Notes under the pieces: model-generated
What the model saw: the letters and a program-made list of their open reading frames with translations, nothing else
The model's database searches: none
What the model was told of the DNA's origin: nothing
Program-made: the position numbers and the translations under genes
Assembly: GCA_035937595.1 (NCBI GenBank)
Contig: DASZHS010000005.1
Coordinates: 225,999 to 289,998, forward strand
Direction of reading: 5' to 3'
Length of the DNA stretch: 64,000 nt
Source of the DNA: Palsa-459 sp035937595
GTDB taxonomy: Bacteria > Actinomycetota > Acidimicrobiia > Acidimicrobiales > RAAP-2
In this document: piece after piece, positions 26,022-34,889 of the stretch
Layout of the letters: each line of letters begins with the position of its first letter
Position numbering within the stretch: position 1 is the first letter of the stretch

Positions 26022-27847
26022 CCGGCGACCTTGGCCCGTGCGCGGACCCGACCCCGGATCTGCTGGTCGAGCACGACCTTGCGGAGGCGGACGGACCGCG
26101 GTGTCACCTCCACGCACTCGTCGTCGGCGATGAACTCGAGCGCCTGCTCCAAGGAGAGCTCCCTCGGGGGGGTCATGCGCTCGGTCTCCTCGGAGGTCGA
26201 CGAGCGCATGTTCGTGAGCTTCTTCTCCTTGGTGGGGTTGACGTCCATCTCCTCCGAGCGCGCGTTCTCGCCCACGATCATCCCCTCGTAGACCTCGACA
26301 CCAGGCCCGACGAACAGCTCGCCGCGCTCCTCGAGCGCGAGCAGGGCGAACGCGGTGGTCGGCCCGGTGCGGTCCGCGACCATCACGCCGTTGCGCCGGG
26401 TGCGCAGCGCGCCGAGCCAGGGCGCCCAGCCGTCGGCCACGTGGTTGAGCACACCGGTTCCGCGGGTCTCGGTCATGAACTCGGTGCGCACGCCGACCAG
26501 CCCGCGCGCGGGGACCCGCCAGTCCATGCGCACCCACCCGGTCCCGTGGTTGACGATGCCGAGCACCTCGCCCTTGCGCGTGGACAGGAGCGTCGTGACC
26601 GTGCCGACGTGCGCCTCGGGGACGTCGACGGTGACGCGCTCCATCGGCTCGGAACGCTTGCCGTCGATGACCCTGACGACGACGTGGGGCTTGCCGACGG
26701 TGAGCTCGAAGCCCTCGCGGCGCATCGTCTCGATGAGGATCGCAAGCTGCAGCTCACCGCGCCCGTGGACCTCCCAGGCGTCGGGGCGCTCGGTCGCGCG
26801 CACGCGGAGCGAGACGTTGCCCACGAGCTCCTGGTCGAGCCGCGACTTCACGAGCCGCGCGGTGAGCTTGGTGCCCTCGCGCCCGGCCATCGGCGAGGTG
26901 TTGATGCCGATCGTCATGGAGAGGCTCGGCTCGTCGACGCGGAGGGGCTCGAGGGGCCGCGGGTCGTCGGGGTCCGCCAGCGTCTCGCCGATCGTGATCT
27001 CCTCGATGCCGGCGATCGCGACGATGTCACCCGGTCCCGCCGACTGCGCGGGGACGCGCTCGAGCGCCTCGGTGATGTAGAGCTCGGTCAGCTTGACGCG
27101 CTCGATCGACCCGTCGAGGCGGCACCACGCGACGTGCTGCCCGCGCTCGAGGGTGCCCGAGACGACGCGCAGCAGGGCGAGCCGACCGACGTAGGGCGAG
27201 GCGTCGAGGTTGCAGACGAGCGCGCGCAGCGGCGCGTCGGGGTCGACGGCGGGAGCGGGCACGTGGTCCCGGATCGCCTCGAACAGCTCGGTGAGGTCCG
27301 TGGCGCCGCCCCCGAGCGACGTCGACGCCCAGCCCTCGCGGGCGCTCGCGGAGAGGACCGGGAACGAGATCTGGTGCTCGTCGGCGTCGAGGTCCAAGAA
27401 CAGCTCCTCGACCTCGTGCACGACCGCGGCGGGGCGCGCGTCGGGTCGGTCGACCTTGTTCACGACGACGATGACGGGCAGCCGGCGCTCGAGCGTCTTG
27501 CGCAGCACGAACCGGGTCTGGGGGAGCGGACCCTCGGCCGCGTCCACAAGGAGCAGGACGCCGTCGACCATGGCGAGGCCGCGCTCTACCTCGCCGCCGA
27601 AGTCCGCGTGCCCGGGGGTGTCGATGATGTTGACCGTCATGTGCTGCCAGTGCACCGAGGTGTTCTTCGCGAGGATCGTGATGCCCTTCTCGCGCTCGAG
27701 GTCGCCCGAGTCCATGACCCGGTCGGTGAGCGCGGTGTGCTCCCCGAACGCCCCGGTCTGGCGCAGCATCTTGTCCACGAGCGTGGTCTTGCCGTGATCG
27801 ACGTGGGCGATGATGGCGACGTTTCTGAGGCTTCGGGGACCGTGCAT
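26018..27847 (-). CDS. typA: Ribosome-associated GTPase TypA/BipA
   Basis: TypA is a translational GTPase that helps 50S assembly and stress adaptation. The 609-residue protein contains G1 AHVDHGKTT, a DSGDLEREKGITI switch I, G3 DTPGHADFGGEVER, G4 NKVDRPD and SASAREGWAS, then the EF-G-like domains and the TypA-specific C-terminal domain (GELQLAILIETMRREGFEL, RGLVGVRTEFMTETRGTG). Length and order are canonical. ATG 27847 is preceded by a TAGCCT hexamer ten bases upstream on the minus strand. Confidence 0.96.
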   Translation of the reverse strand: MHGPRSLRNVAIIAHVDHGKTTLVDKMLRQTGAFGEHTALTDRVMDSGDLEREKGITILAKNTSVHWQHMTVNIIDTPGHADFGGEVERGLAMVDGVLLLVDAAEGPLPQTRFVLRKTLERRLPVIVVVNKVDRPDARPAAVVHEVEELFLDLDADEHQISFPVLSASAREGWASTSLGGGATDLTELFEAIRDHVPAPAVDPDAPLRALVCNLDASPYVGRLALLRVVSGTLERGQHVAWCRLDGSIERVKLTELYITEALERVPAQSAGPGDIVAIAGIEEITIGETLADPDDPRPLEPLRVDEPSLSMTIGINTSPMAGREGTKLTARLVKSRLDQELVGNVSLRVRATERPDAWEVHGRGELQLAILIETMRREGFELTVGKPHVVVRVIDGKRSEPMERVTVDVPEAHVGTVTTLLSTRKGEVLGIVNHGTGWVRMDWRVPARGLVGVRTEFMTETRGTGVLNHVADGWAPWLGALRTRRNGVMVADRTGPTTAFALLALEERGELFVGPGVEVYEGMIVGENARSEEMDVNPTKEKKLTNMRSSTSEETERMTPPRELSLEQALEFIADDECVEVTPRSVRLRKVVLDQQIRGRVRARAKVAG

Positions 27848-27887
27848 GGGCCCCGAGAGGCTATCGGTGACGCTTGGCGGCGAACCC

Positions 27888-28718
27888 TCAGGCGGCGAGC
27901 ACGGGCGCGGCGCTCGGTGCGGCCGCCGGCACGAACGTTGCGGCGCAGGCGACCACGACGCGCGCCGCGCGGCGCACGGTGTCGGCGTCGAGCTCGACGC
28001 CCAGCACCACGCCCGCGTCCGGCCACGCGCCGACCACGCGCGTCGGTGCGCACGGCGCGCTTCCCGAGATCGCCGCGACGAGCCCGTCGACGAGCAGCCC
28101 GTCGTGCGCCCGTACGCCGGGCGCTCCGTCACGGAGTCGCAGCAGCCCGCCCGCGACGCCCGCGGACATCGCGTCGCGCCGTCCGTGCAGCGTCGTGCGC
28201 CCGCCGGGCACGTCGAACCACGCGTCGGGGACGCCGACGGCGAGGCGGCCGGCGTGCGCGTCGTAGTCGACGAGGTGGCAGAGCCCCCAGGCCCACGTCG
28301 CCGCCTCGACGGCGCACAGGGCGCGGACCTCCGCGGGGGCCGCGGCGAGCCACGTCCCGAGCGCACCGCGGCGCGCGAGCCCACGCTGCGCACGGTCGCA
28401 CGTCGCGTCGACCTCCTCACGAGCCGCCCCGAGGAGCTCCCTCGAGGTGCCGGCGACGAGGCGGCGGAGCGCCCCGGTGCCGAGGGGGCGCCGTGCGGCC
28501 TTCGCGCTCCAGCGGAACGCCGTGGCGAACCTCGCCGCCCCGTACTCGGCGACGAAGGCGTCGAGGCGTGACGGTGCGGCGCGCGGCGTCGCGACCAGTC
28601 GCGCGGCGAGCACCTCGGCGAGCCGCGCCGTCGCTGGCGGCGCTGCCTCCGGCGGCGCGCAGAGCAAATCGACGATCGCCGACGGTGCCGGCGAGCGCAG
28701 GCGGCGGACCGTGCTCAC
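27888..28718 (-). CDS. Conserved-looking protein of unknown function, coupled to the gene at 28715
   Basis: I do not recognise the family. The 276-residue product is Ala/Arg rich with many predicted helices, a WAWGLCHLVDYDAHAG segment near the middle, GVPDAWFDVPGGRTTLHGRRDAM, and a C-terminal VVVACAATFVPAAA stretch that is hydrophobic enough for a buried helix. The GTG start overlaps the stop of the upstream gene by four bases (GTGA), so the two are made in fixed ratio. The codon usage is like its neighbours. The pair sits between typA and a small membrane-protein gene. I treat it as a genuine gene because of the overlap and the lack of a better frame. Confidence 0.6.
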   Translation of the reverse strand: MSTVRRLRSPAPSAIVDLLCAPPEAAPPATARLAEVLAARLVATPRAAPSRLDAFVAEYGAARFATAFRWSAKAARRPLGTGALRRLVAGTSRELLGAAREEVDATCDRAQRGLARRGALGTWLAAAPAEVRALCAVEAATWAWGLCHLVDYDAHAGRLAVGVPDAWFDVPGGRTTLHGRRDAMSAGVAGGLLRLRDGAPGVRAHDGLLVDGLVAAISGSAPCAPTRVVGAWPDAGVVLGVELDADTVRRAARVVVACAATFVPAAAPSAAPVLAA

Positions 28719-29494
28719 CGAGCGACCAGCACGTCGACCGCCCGCAGCACCCGATCGACCGCGTCGGCCAGCATCGTGGCGTCGACGTCGCGAACGACGG
28801 CGGCGCCGTCGGCGGTCGAGAGCGCGGCGACGCGGAGTGGGGGCTCGCCGCACCGCAGCGTCGCGAGCAAGGCGAGGTGCTCGAGCCCCTCCTCGTGGCG
28901 AGCCTCGAGGACCGACGTCGTCACGTCGAGGAGGCAGACGCACGCGGTCGTCCCGCCGGGCTCACCGAGCGTGAGGTCGATCTGCCCGTGGAGGACCACG
29001 CCGCCGCCGGCGATCGGCACCTGGTGGCGCACGCCCACCCGCGGTGACCACCTGGACGGGACGAGAGGGAGCCGGTCCACGAGGACGGCCGCGTGCGCCG
29101 CGACCTCTGCGGCGAGCTGAGCGCGGTCCTCTGCGTCGAGCTCGGCGAGCAGCGCGGTCAGCGCGTCGTCGCGCCCGGACGCCGCCAGCGCCGCCGCGGC
29201 GCCATCGAAGGGATCCGCGGGCACGCACCCCGCGACGTGGAGACGGAGCAGCTGGGCGACGAGCGCGCCGCGCAGCATCGCGGCAGGACCGCCCGACCTC
29301 GGGGCGCCGGCCACGTCGCGCGTCGCCACGCGGATCGCTCCCGGCAACGGCACGCCGACGCGCTCGAAGACGCCGTCGTCGAGCCATGCGCGCAGCCCAC
29401 CGGCCAGCCCACGATCGACGCGGGGGCGGAGCGCCCCGGTGCCGCGCAGGGCGACGACGAGCTCGTCGGTCGGGGCGATGGTCGCGCTGCTCAT
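28715..29494 (-). CDS. Possible PD-(D/E)XK nuclease-like protein, degenerate active site
   Basis: The 259-residue protein is unrecognised overall, but residues 163-215 read like the core of RecB/Cas4-type nucleases: a strand VVLHGQIDLTLG with D173, then CVCLLDVTTS in the position of the (D/E)-x-K strand (D190, with Thr192 where Lys is expected), then a long helix EGLEHLALLATL in place of the Q-x-x-x-Y helix. The Lys loss suggests an inactive or altered fold. The N-terminal 160 residues are helical. ATG 29494 has no Shine-Dalgarno sequence; CACACT lies six bases upstream. It is translationally coupled to the gene at 27888. The homology is tentative. Confidence 0.5.
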   Translation of the reverse strand: MSSATIAPTDELVVALRGTGALRPRVDRGLAGGLRAWLDDGVFERVGVPLPGAIRVATRDVAGAPRSGGPAAMLRGALVAQLLRLHVAGCVPADPFDGAAAALAASGRDDALTALLAELDAEDRAQLAAEVAAHAAVLVDRLPLVPSRWSPRVGVRHQVPIAGGGVVLHGQIDLTLGEPGGTTACVCLLDVTTSVLEARHEEGLEHLALLATLRCGEPPLRVAALSTADGAAVVRDVDATMLADAVDRVLRAVDVLVAR

Positions 29495-29629
29495 CAAGGG
29501 AGTGTGCTCGGGCCATGTGACAAACCGGGCGCCTGTTTCGTCGACACCTCGAGCCGCCGCACGAAGGTGCAAGGGCACGGCAGGCGGCCCCGAGGGCACG
29601 GCGCCCGGTGGGGCGACGCGGGCTCGCCG

Positions 29630-29635
29630 TAGGGT
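29630..29635 (+). promoter_or_regulatory. -10 element TAGGGT, leaderless type
   Basis: TAGGGT ends six bases before GTG 29642, supporting the short ORF there. Confidence 0.45.
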
Positions 29636-29641
29636 CGGGGC

Positions 29642-29788
29642 GTGCTCGCCTCGGCGTTCGCCGTCGCCTTCGGGGTCTTCATCGCCGCGTTCGCGGCGCT
29701 CTGCGTGGTCATCGTGAGCTGGGCGGTCCGGCGGGACCGCGCCCGGTGGCGGGAGTGGCGGGACGACCAGGACCGCCGCGAACGATGA
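29642..29788 (+). CDS. Small single-pass membrane protein, 48 residues
   Basis: This GTG-TGA frame encodes 48 residues: a transmembrane helix in the first half (FGVFIAAFAALCVVIVSW, residues 10-27) followed by a highly charged tail VRRDRARWREWRDDQ and RRER. A leaderless-type TAGGGT -10 six bases before the start, strong third-position GC and the helix-plus-basic-tail design (N-out, C-in topology) support it being real. The family is unknown to me. It lies 25 bases upstream of lhr on the same strand and may be its operon partner. Confidence 0.6.
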   Translation: MLASAFAVAFGVFIAAFAALCVVIVSWAVRRDRARWREWRDDQDRRER

Positions 29789-29813
29789 CACGGCCGTCTG
29801 GTGGAATGACCCG

Positions 29814-32800
29814 GTGGCGCCCGACCGCCAGCCGTCGCTCTTGACCACGCTCGCCCCGCCGGGCACCAGTGCGCTCGCGGGGTTCCACCCGGCCGTCGCG
29901 GCCTGGTTCGGGGCCCGGTACCCCGACGGCCCGACGGAGCCCCAGCGCCGCGCGTGGCCGGCCATCGCCACGGGCCGCGACGTCCTCGTCGCCTCGCCGA
30001 CCGGGTCCGGCAAGACGCTCACGGGGTTCCTCGTGGCGATCGACCAGGCCTGGCGCGCCCACGACGCCGGGGACCCCTCGCTCGCGGGCCCCCGGGTGGT
30101 CTACGTCTCCCCGCTGCGCGCGCTCGCCGCCGACGTCACCGAGAACCTCGACGCGCCGCTCGAGGGCATCACGGCCGCCGCGCGCGAGCTCGGCCTCGAG
30201 GGCCCGACGCTGCGCGTCGGCCTGCGCACGGGGGACTCGACCCCCGCCGAGCGCACCGCGCTGCGCAAGCACCCGCCCGACCTGCTCGTCACCACGCCCG
30301 AGTCGCTGTACCTCCTCCTCACCTCGGCGTCGGGGCGCGCGATGTTCGCGCACACCGAGACGGTCGTGGTCGATGAGATCCACGCCGTGTGCCGCGACAA
30401 GCGCGGCAGCCACCTCGCACTCACCCTCGAGCGCCTCGACCGGCTCGTCGCCGACCACGGTCGTCGCCTCCAGCGCATCGGGCTGTCGGCGACCCAGCGG
30501 CCGATCGAGACGGTGGCCCGGATGCTGAGCGGCGTGGCAGCTGGCCGGGAGGGCCCGATCGTCGTGGACTGCTCCGCGCCGCGCGACTTCGACGTCGCCA
30601 TCGAGCTTCCCGGCGGTGAGCTCGAGACGGCGATCTCGACCGTGCAGATGGGTGAGGTCCTGGACCGGATCGCCGAGCACGTGCTCGACCACCGCACCAC
30701 GCTCATCTTCGTCAACCAGCGTCGCATGGCCGAGCGCGTCGCCCACCAGCTCGCGGAGCGCCTCTCGCCCGACGACCTCGGTGTCGACGACGCGAACCTC
30801 GTCGTCGCCGCGCACCACGGGAGCCTGTCGACGGCGCGGCGACGCCACGTCGAGGCACGGCTGCGCGCGGGCGACCTGCGCGCCTTGGTGGCGACGGCGT
30901 CGCTCGAGCTCGGCATCGACGTCGGCCCCGTCGAGCTGGTCTGCCAGCTCGGGTCGCCTCGGGCGATCGGCACGTTCCTCCAGCGCATCGGCCGTGCGAA
31001 CCACCAGGTGGGCGGGGTCCCGAAGGGCCGGCTCTTCCCGCTCAACCGCGACGAGCTCGTCGAGTGCACCGCGCTGCTGGTCGGCGTCCGCGCGGGCGAC
31101 CTCGACCGGCTGCAGCCGCCGACCGCGCCCATCGACATCCTCGTCCAGCAGCTCGTGGCCGAGGTGGCGGCGCGAGGCGAGGCGACCCTCGACGAGCTCT
31201 TCGCGATGTTCACGGCCGCCGCGCCCTACGCGTCGTTGAGCCGTGCGCGCTTCGACGAGGCGGTCGAGCTCGCCGCCAAGGGCATCGTCACCGGCCGGGG
31301 TCGGCGCGGCGCGCACCTGCACCTCGACGGCGTGAACGGCGTCGTGCGGCCGCGGCGCTCGGCCGGCCTCGCCGCGCTGCTCGGCGCCGGGGCGATCCCG
31401 GAGACCGGGGAGTACCGCGTGGTGCTCGACCCCGACGACGTGACGGTGGGCTCGGTGCACGAGGACTTCGCCATCGAAGCGGCGGCCGGCGACATCTTCC
31501 TCCTCGGCACGCACTCGTGGCGCGTGCTCAAGGTCGAGATCGGCACGGTCCGGGTGGCCGACGCCCAGGGGCTCCCGCCGACCACCCCGTTCTGGCTCGG
31601 CGAGGCACCCGCGCGCACGGCCGAGCTGTCCGCCCAGGTCTCGTCGCTGCGCGCCCTCGCCGAGGGCTACCTCGCGGCCGGCGACGCCGACGGGGCACGC
31701 ACGGCCGTGCACGACGCCGCGGGGGTCGGCGAGGACGTCGCCGCGCTGGTCGTCGCCTACCTCGAGGCGGGGCGTCGCGCCCTCGGCGTGCTGCCGACGA
31801 CGGACCGGCTGGTCATCGAGCGGTTCTTCGACGACAACGAGGCCGCCCAGCTCGTCGTGCACTCGCCGCTCGGGGGGCGGATCAACCGGGCGCTCGGGCT
31901 CGCGCTGCGAAAGCGCTTCTGCGTGACCTTCGACTTCGAGCTGCAGGCCGCCGCGAACGACGACGCCGTCACGATCGCCCTCGGACCGCACCACTCCTTC
32001 CCGCTCACCGACGTCGTGAAGATGGTGCCGGCGGGCAAGGCGCGCGAGATCCTCACCCAGGCCGTGCTCCCGCTGCCGATGCTGGGGGCCAGGTGGCGCT
32101 GGAACGTCGCGCGGGCGCTCGTCATGCCGCGGGCGACGACGCGAGGGCGGCGCCCGATCCACCTCCAGCGCATGGAGGCCGACGACCTGATGGCGGCGAC
32201 CTGGCCGTCGCTCGCCGCGTGCCAGGAGAACGCGCCCGCGGGCCCGATACCGGTCCCCGACCATCCGCTCGTCCGCCAGACCGTCGACGACGTGCTGTTC
32301 GAGCCGCTCGACGTCGTCGGGCTCGAGGCGCTCCTCGAGCGGATCGCGAGCGGGGCGGTCGAGGTGGTCCTCGTGGAGTCGCCCGAGCCGTCGGTCCTCG
32401 CCCACGGGATCCTGAACGGCGCACCCTTCACCTTCCTTGACGACGCACCCCTCGAGGAGCGTCGCAGCCGCGCGGTCGAGCTGCGGCGCGGGCTCGGCCC
32501 GATCGGATCCGACGGGCTGCCCAACGGCCCGGTCGCCGCCGACCCGCTCGACGAGCAGGTCGTCGCCGACGTCGTGGCGACGGCCGCGCCGCGGGTGCGC
32601 TCCGCCGACGAGCTCCACGAGCTGCTCGACGACCTCGTCGTCGCGCGCCCCGTCGCTGCATGGCAGCGCTTCGCCGACGAGCTCGCCGAGGCCGACCGGC
32701 TCGTGGTCCTCGACGGCGCGTGGGTCGCCGCGGAGCGCCGAGCCGACGCGGGCGGGCTGCACGACGACGACGCCGCGGCCTCGGACTGCGTGCGCGGCCA

Positions 32801-34100
32801 CCTGCAGCACGCGGGCCCGGTCTCGATCGAGGTCCTCGTTGGTGACGCCGAGCTCGGGGCGGGGCCGCTGCTCGGTGCGCCGCTCAGCGTCCCGCGGGCG
32901 CGTACCGCGATGGCCGCCCTCGAGGCGCAGGGCTACGCGATCGCACTGCCCGACGGCCGCTGGTGCGCGCGCCACCTGCTCGTGCGGTGCCACGGCCTCG
33001 CGCGCCAGCGACGTCGTCGCCGCATCGAGCCGGTGGGGCTCTCGGACTACGTCGACTTCCTCTGCGAGTGGCAGCGCGTCGAGGCGTCCTCGCGGTTCGA
33101 GGGCCGCGCGGGCGTGCTCGCGGCGATCGAGCAGCTGCAGGGGATCGAGCTGCCCGCCGCGGACTGGGAGGCCCACGTGCTCCCCGCACGCGTCGCCCAC
33201 TACGACCCCACGTGGCTCGACGAGCTGTGCCTCTCCGGCGAGGTGGCCTGGGCGAGGCTCACCCCTCGACCCGACGACGACCCCGCCCGTCGTGGCGCGG
33301 CCACCCCCTCGGCGGCGACGCCTCTCTCCTTGGTCTGCCGCGACGACCTCGCCTGGCTGCTGCGCGCCGTCCGGCTCGGCGAGGTCCCGGCGCCCCCGCC
33401 GCACGGCGCGTCGCGCGACCTCCTCGACGCGCTCGAGCGCCACGGGGCCCAGTTCCGCGCCGAGCTCGCCACCTCCGCGCACCGGCTGCCCGTCGAGGTC
33501 GACGAGGGGCTCTGGGACCTCGTCGCGCGCGGCATCGCGACGGCCGACGCGTTCTCCGCGGTGCGCTCGCTCCTCGACGCCCGTGCGCGATTCCGCGCAC
33601 GGCAGCGTCGGCTGCCCGTGGCGCGGCTCGCCCGCCAGCCGCGTCGGGCCCACGCCGGGACCGGGGTCGGGGAGGGTCGCTGGAGCGTCGTCGCGTCGCC
33701 GCCCGGCGAGCCGACGGGCGTCGAGCTCGAGGAGCTCGCCGAGCGCGTCGCCGTCCAGCTGCTCGTTCGCTGGGGCGTCGTCGCCTACGAGCTCACGAGC
33801 CGCGAGAGCGTCCGGGTGCCCTGGCGCCACGTGGTCTGGGCGCTGCGTCGGCTCGAGGCGCGCGGCGAGGTCGTCGGCGGCCGGTTCGTCTCGGGCGTCT
33901 CGGGCGAGCAGTACGCGACCCAGGACGCGGCCGACCTGCTCGCGGAGCGCCGTGGCGGTCGATCCGGCGGGCAGGTCACGCTCTCGGGCTCGGACCCGAT
34001 CAACCTGACCGGGACCGTGCTCCCCGGCCCGCGCGTCCCAGCGATCCGTCACCGCCAGGTGCATGTGGCCGCGGGCGACGTGACCGACGCCGCAAGCTGA
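29814..34100 (+). CDS. lhr: ATP-dependent helicase Lhr (large helicase-related, superfamily 2)
   Basis: Lhr is a 3'-5' DNA helicase with a winged-helix and Lhr-core cassette, acting in DNA repair in mycobacteria. The 1428-residue product has motif I SPTGSGKT (61-68), motif Ia VSPLRALAADV, motif II DEIH (187-190), motif III SATQ, motif IV IFVNQRRMAERV, motif V TASLELGIDV and motif VI QRIGRANHQ, followed by the large Lhr-core (residues about 430-850) and a C-terminal DUF4145-like extension. GTG 29814 has no good ribosome site; the 48-codon gene ends 25 bases before it. A very long antisense frame across this gene is a codon-bias shadow. Confidence 0.95.
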   Translation: MAPDRQPSLLTTLAPPGTSALAGFHPAVAAWFGARYPDGPTEPQRRAWPAIATGRDVLVASPTGSGKTLTGFLVAIDQAWRAHDAGDPSLAGPRVVYVSPLRALAADVTENLDAPLEGITAAARELGLEGPTLRVGLRTGDSTPAERTALRKHPPDLLVTTPESLYLLLTSASGRAMFAHTETVVVDEIHAVCRDKRGSHLALTLERLDRLVADHGRRLQRIGLSATQRPIETVARMLSGVAAGREGPIVVDCSAPRDFDVAIELPGGELETAISTVQMGEVLDRIAEHVLDHRTTLIFVNQRRMAERVAHQLAERLSPDDLGVDDANLVVAAHHGSLSTARRRHVEARLRAGDLRALVATASLELGIDVGPVELVCQLGSPRAIGTFLQRIGRANHQVGGVPKGRLFPLNRDELVECTALLVGVRAGDLDRLQPPTAPIDILVQQLVAEVAARGEATLDELFAMFTAAAPYASLSRARFDEAVELAAKGIVTGRGRRGAHLHLDGVNGVVRPRRSAGLAALLGAGAIPETGEYRVVLDPDDVTVGSVHEDFAIEAAAGDIFLLGTHSWRVLKVEIGTVRVADAQGLPPTTPFWLGEAPARTAELSAQVSSLRALAEGYLAAGDADGARTAVHDAAGVGEDVAALVVAYLEAGRRALGVLPTTDRLVIERFFDDNEAAQLVVHSPLGGRINRALGLALRKRFCVTFDFELQAAANDDAVTIALGPHHSFPLTDVVKMVPAGKAREILTQAVLPLPMLGARWRWNVARALVMPRATTRGRRPIHLQRMEADDLMAATWPSLAACQENAPAGPIPVPDHPLVRQTVDDVLFEPLDVVGLEALLERIASGAVEVVLVESPEPSVLAHGILNGAPFTFLDDAPLEERRSRAVELRRGLGPIGSDGLPNGPVAADPLDEQVVADVVATAAPRVRSADELHELLDDLVVARPVAAWQRFADELAEADRLVVLDGAWVAAERRADAGGLHDDDAAASDCVRGHLQHAGPVSIEVLVGDAELGAGPLLGAPLSVPRARTAMAALEAQGYAIALPDGRWCARHLLVRCHGLARQRRRRRIEPVGLSDYVDFLCEWQRVEASSRFEGRAGVLAAIEQLQGIELPAADWEAHVLPARVAHYDPTWLDELCLSGEVAWARLTPRPDDDPARRGAATPSAATPLSLVCRDDLAWLLRAVRLGEVPAPPPHGASRDLLDALERHGAQFRAELATSAHRLPVEVDEGLWDLVARGIATADAFSAVRSLLDARARFRARQRRLPVARLARQPRRAHAGTGVGEGRWSVVASPPGEPTGVELEELAERVAVQLLVRWGVVAYELTSRESVRVPWRHVVWALRRLEARGEVVGGRFVSGVSGEQYATQDAADLLAERRGGRSGGQVTLSGSDPINLTGTVLPGPRVPAIRHRQVHVAAGDVTDAAS

Positions 34101-34113
34101 GCGGGGACACCAC

Positions 34114-34713
34114 GTGGACAGCGTGGACCAGGCCTACGTGGACGCGATCGTCGGCGTCTTCGACGTCGCCGTGGAGCGGTTCACGCAGCGACTCGACGGC
34201 CTGACCGACGACGAGCTCCTCTGGGAGCCGGTCGCGGGGTGCTGGACCGTGCGGCCGGACGCGACGGGCGCGTGGGTCTGCGACGGGGACCGAACCGGTG
34301 GGCTCGCCGTCGCGCCGGTGACGACGATCGCGTGGCGCATGACGCACCTCGCATGCCACGCGATCGGCGGGTTCGCGACGTGGCTGTGCGACGGCGGGAT
34401 GCCGTTCGAGGGCGACCCCGACGTGCCGCACACCGCGACCGGCGCGCTCGCCGCGCTCCATCGCAACTGGCGGCGCTGGCGCGAGGGCATGGTCGCCCTC
34501 GAGCTGTCCCGGTGGCGCCAGCCGATCGGCGAGGCGTTCGGGGCGCACGGCGAGGCGAGCACCACCGACCTCGTGCTCCACGTGCTCGACGAGGTGGTCC
34601 ACCACGCGGCCGAGGTGAGCCTGCTCCGCGACCTGTACGCGGCGCGCCCGCTCCGCGACGGCGCGCCGTCGCCGCCGCCGCCTCGATCGGCGTCGTCGCG
34701 ACCGTCGCGGTGA
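34114..34713 (+). CDS. DinB-like (mycothiol-dependent/DUF664-type) four-helix-bundle protein
   Basis: The 199-residue protein has the DinB pattern: VERFTQRLDGLTDDELLWEPV, RMTHLACHAIGGFATWL, and LVLHVLDEVVHHAAEVSLLRDLY. Three His residues in HLACH and the HH pair are likely metal ligands. DinB proteins include thiol-dependent transferases such as mycothiol S-conjugate enzymes. The final 20 residues are Pro/Arg/Ser rich and outside the fold. GTG 34114 is 14 bases after the lhr stop, so it is probably cotranscribed. Confidence 0.8.
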   Translation: MDSVDQAYVDAIVGVFDVAVERFTQRLDGLTDDELLWEPVAGCWTVRPDATGAWVCDGDRTGGLAVAPVTTIAWRMTHLACHAIGGFATWLCDGGMPFEGDPDVPHTATGALAALHRNWRRWREGMVALELSRWRQPIGEAFGAHGEASTTDLVLHVLDEVVHHAAEVSLLRDLYAARPLRDGAPSPPPPRSASSRPSR

Positions 34714-34889
34714 CGTTCCTTCAGCGCCACCTGCGGCACCCGGCGTCGCTGAGACGTCCCCGACCCCTGCGCGTCGGCACCCGCCACGTCACGCGTCGTG
34801 TGGGTGAAGCCCATACTTGAAGGACGCACCGACCGGTGCGAGGATCGCGGCGGCGCTGCCCGGATCGGGCAGCCGGGAGGGAAGCGACG

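Noticed and set aside
26018..28420. Longer TypA start upstream of 27847
   Set aside because: The upstream text is Arg/Ser-rich shadow of the 27888 gene; canonical TypA starts with RNVAIIAHVDHGKTT close to ATG 27847.
29709..34064. Antisense open frame of more than 1400 codons across lhr
   Set aside because: It is Arg/Asp/Val-rich with no recognisable motif and mirrors the codon bias of lhr on the other strand. GC-rich genes routinely give such frames.
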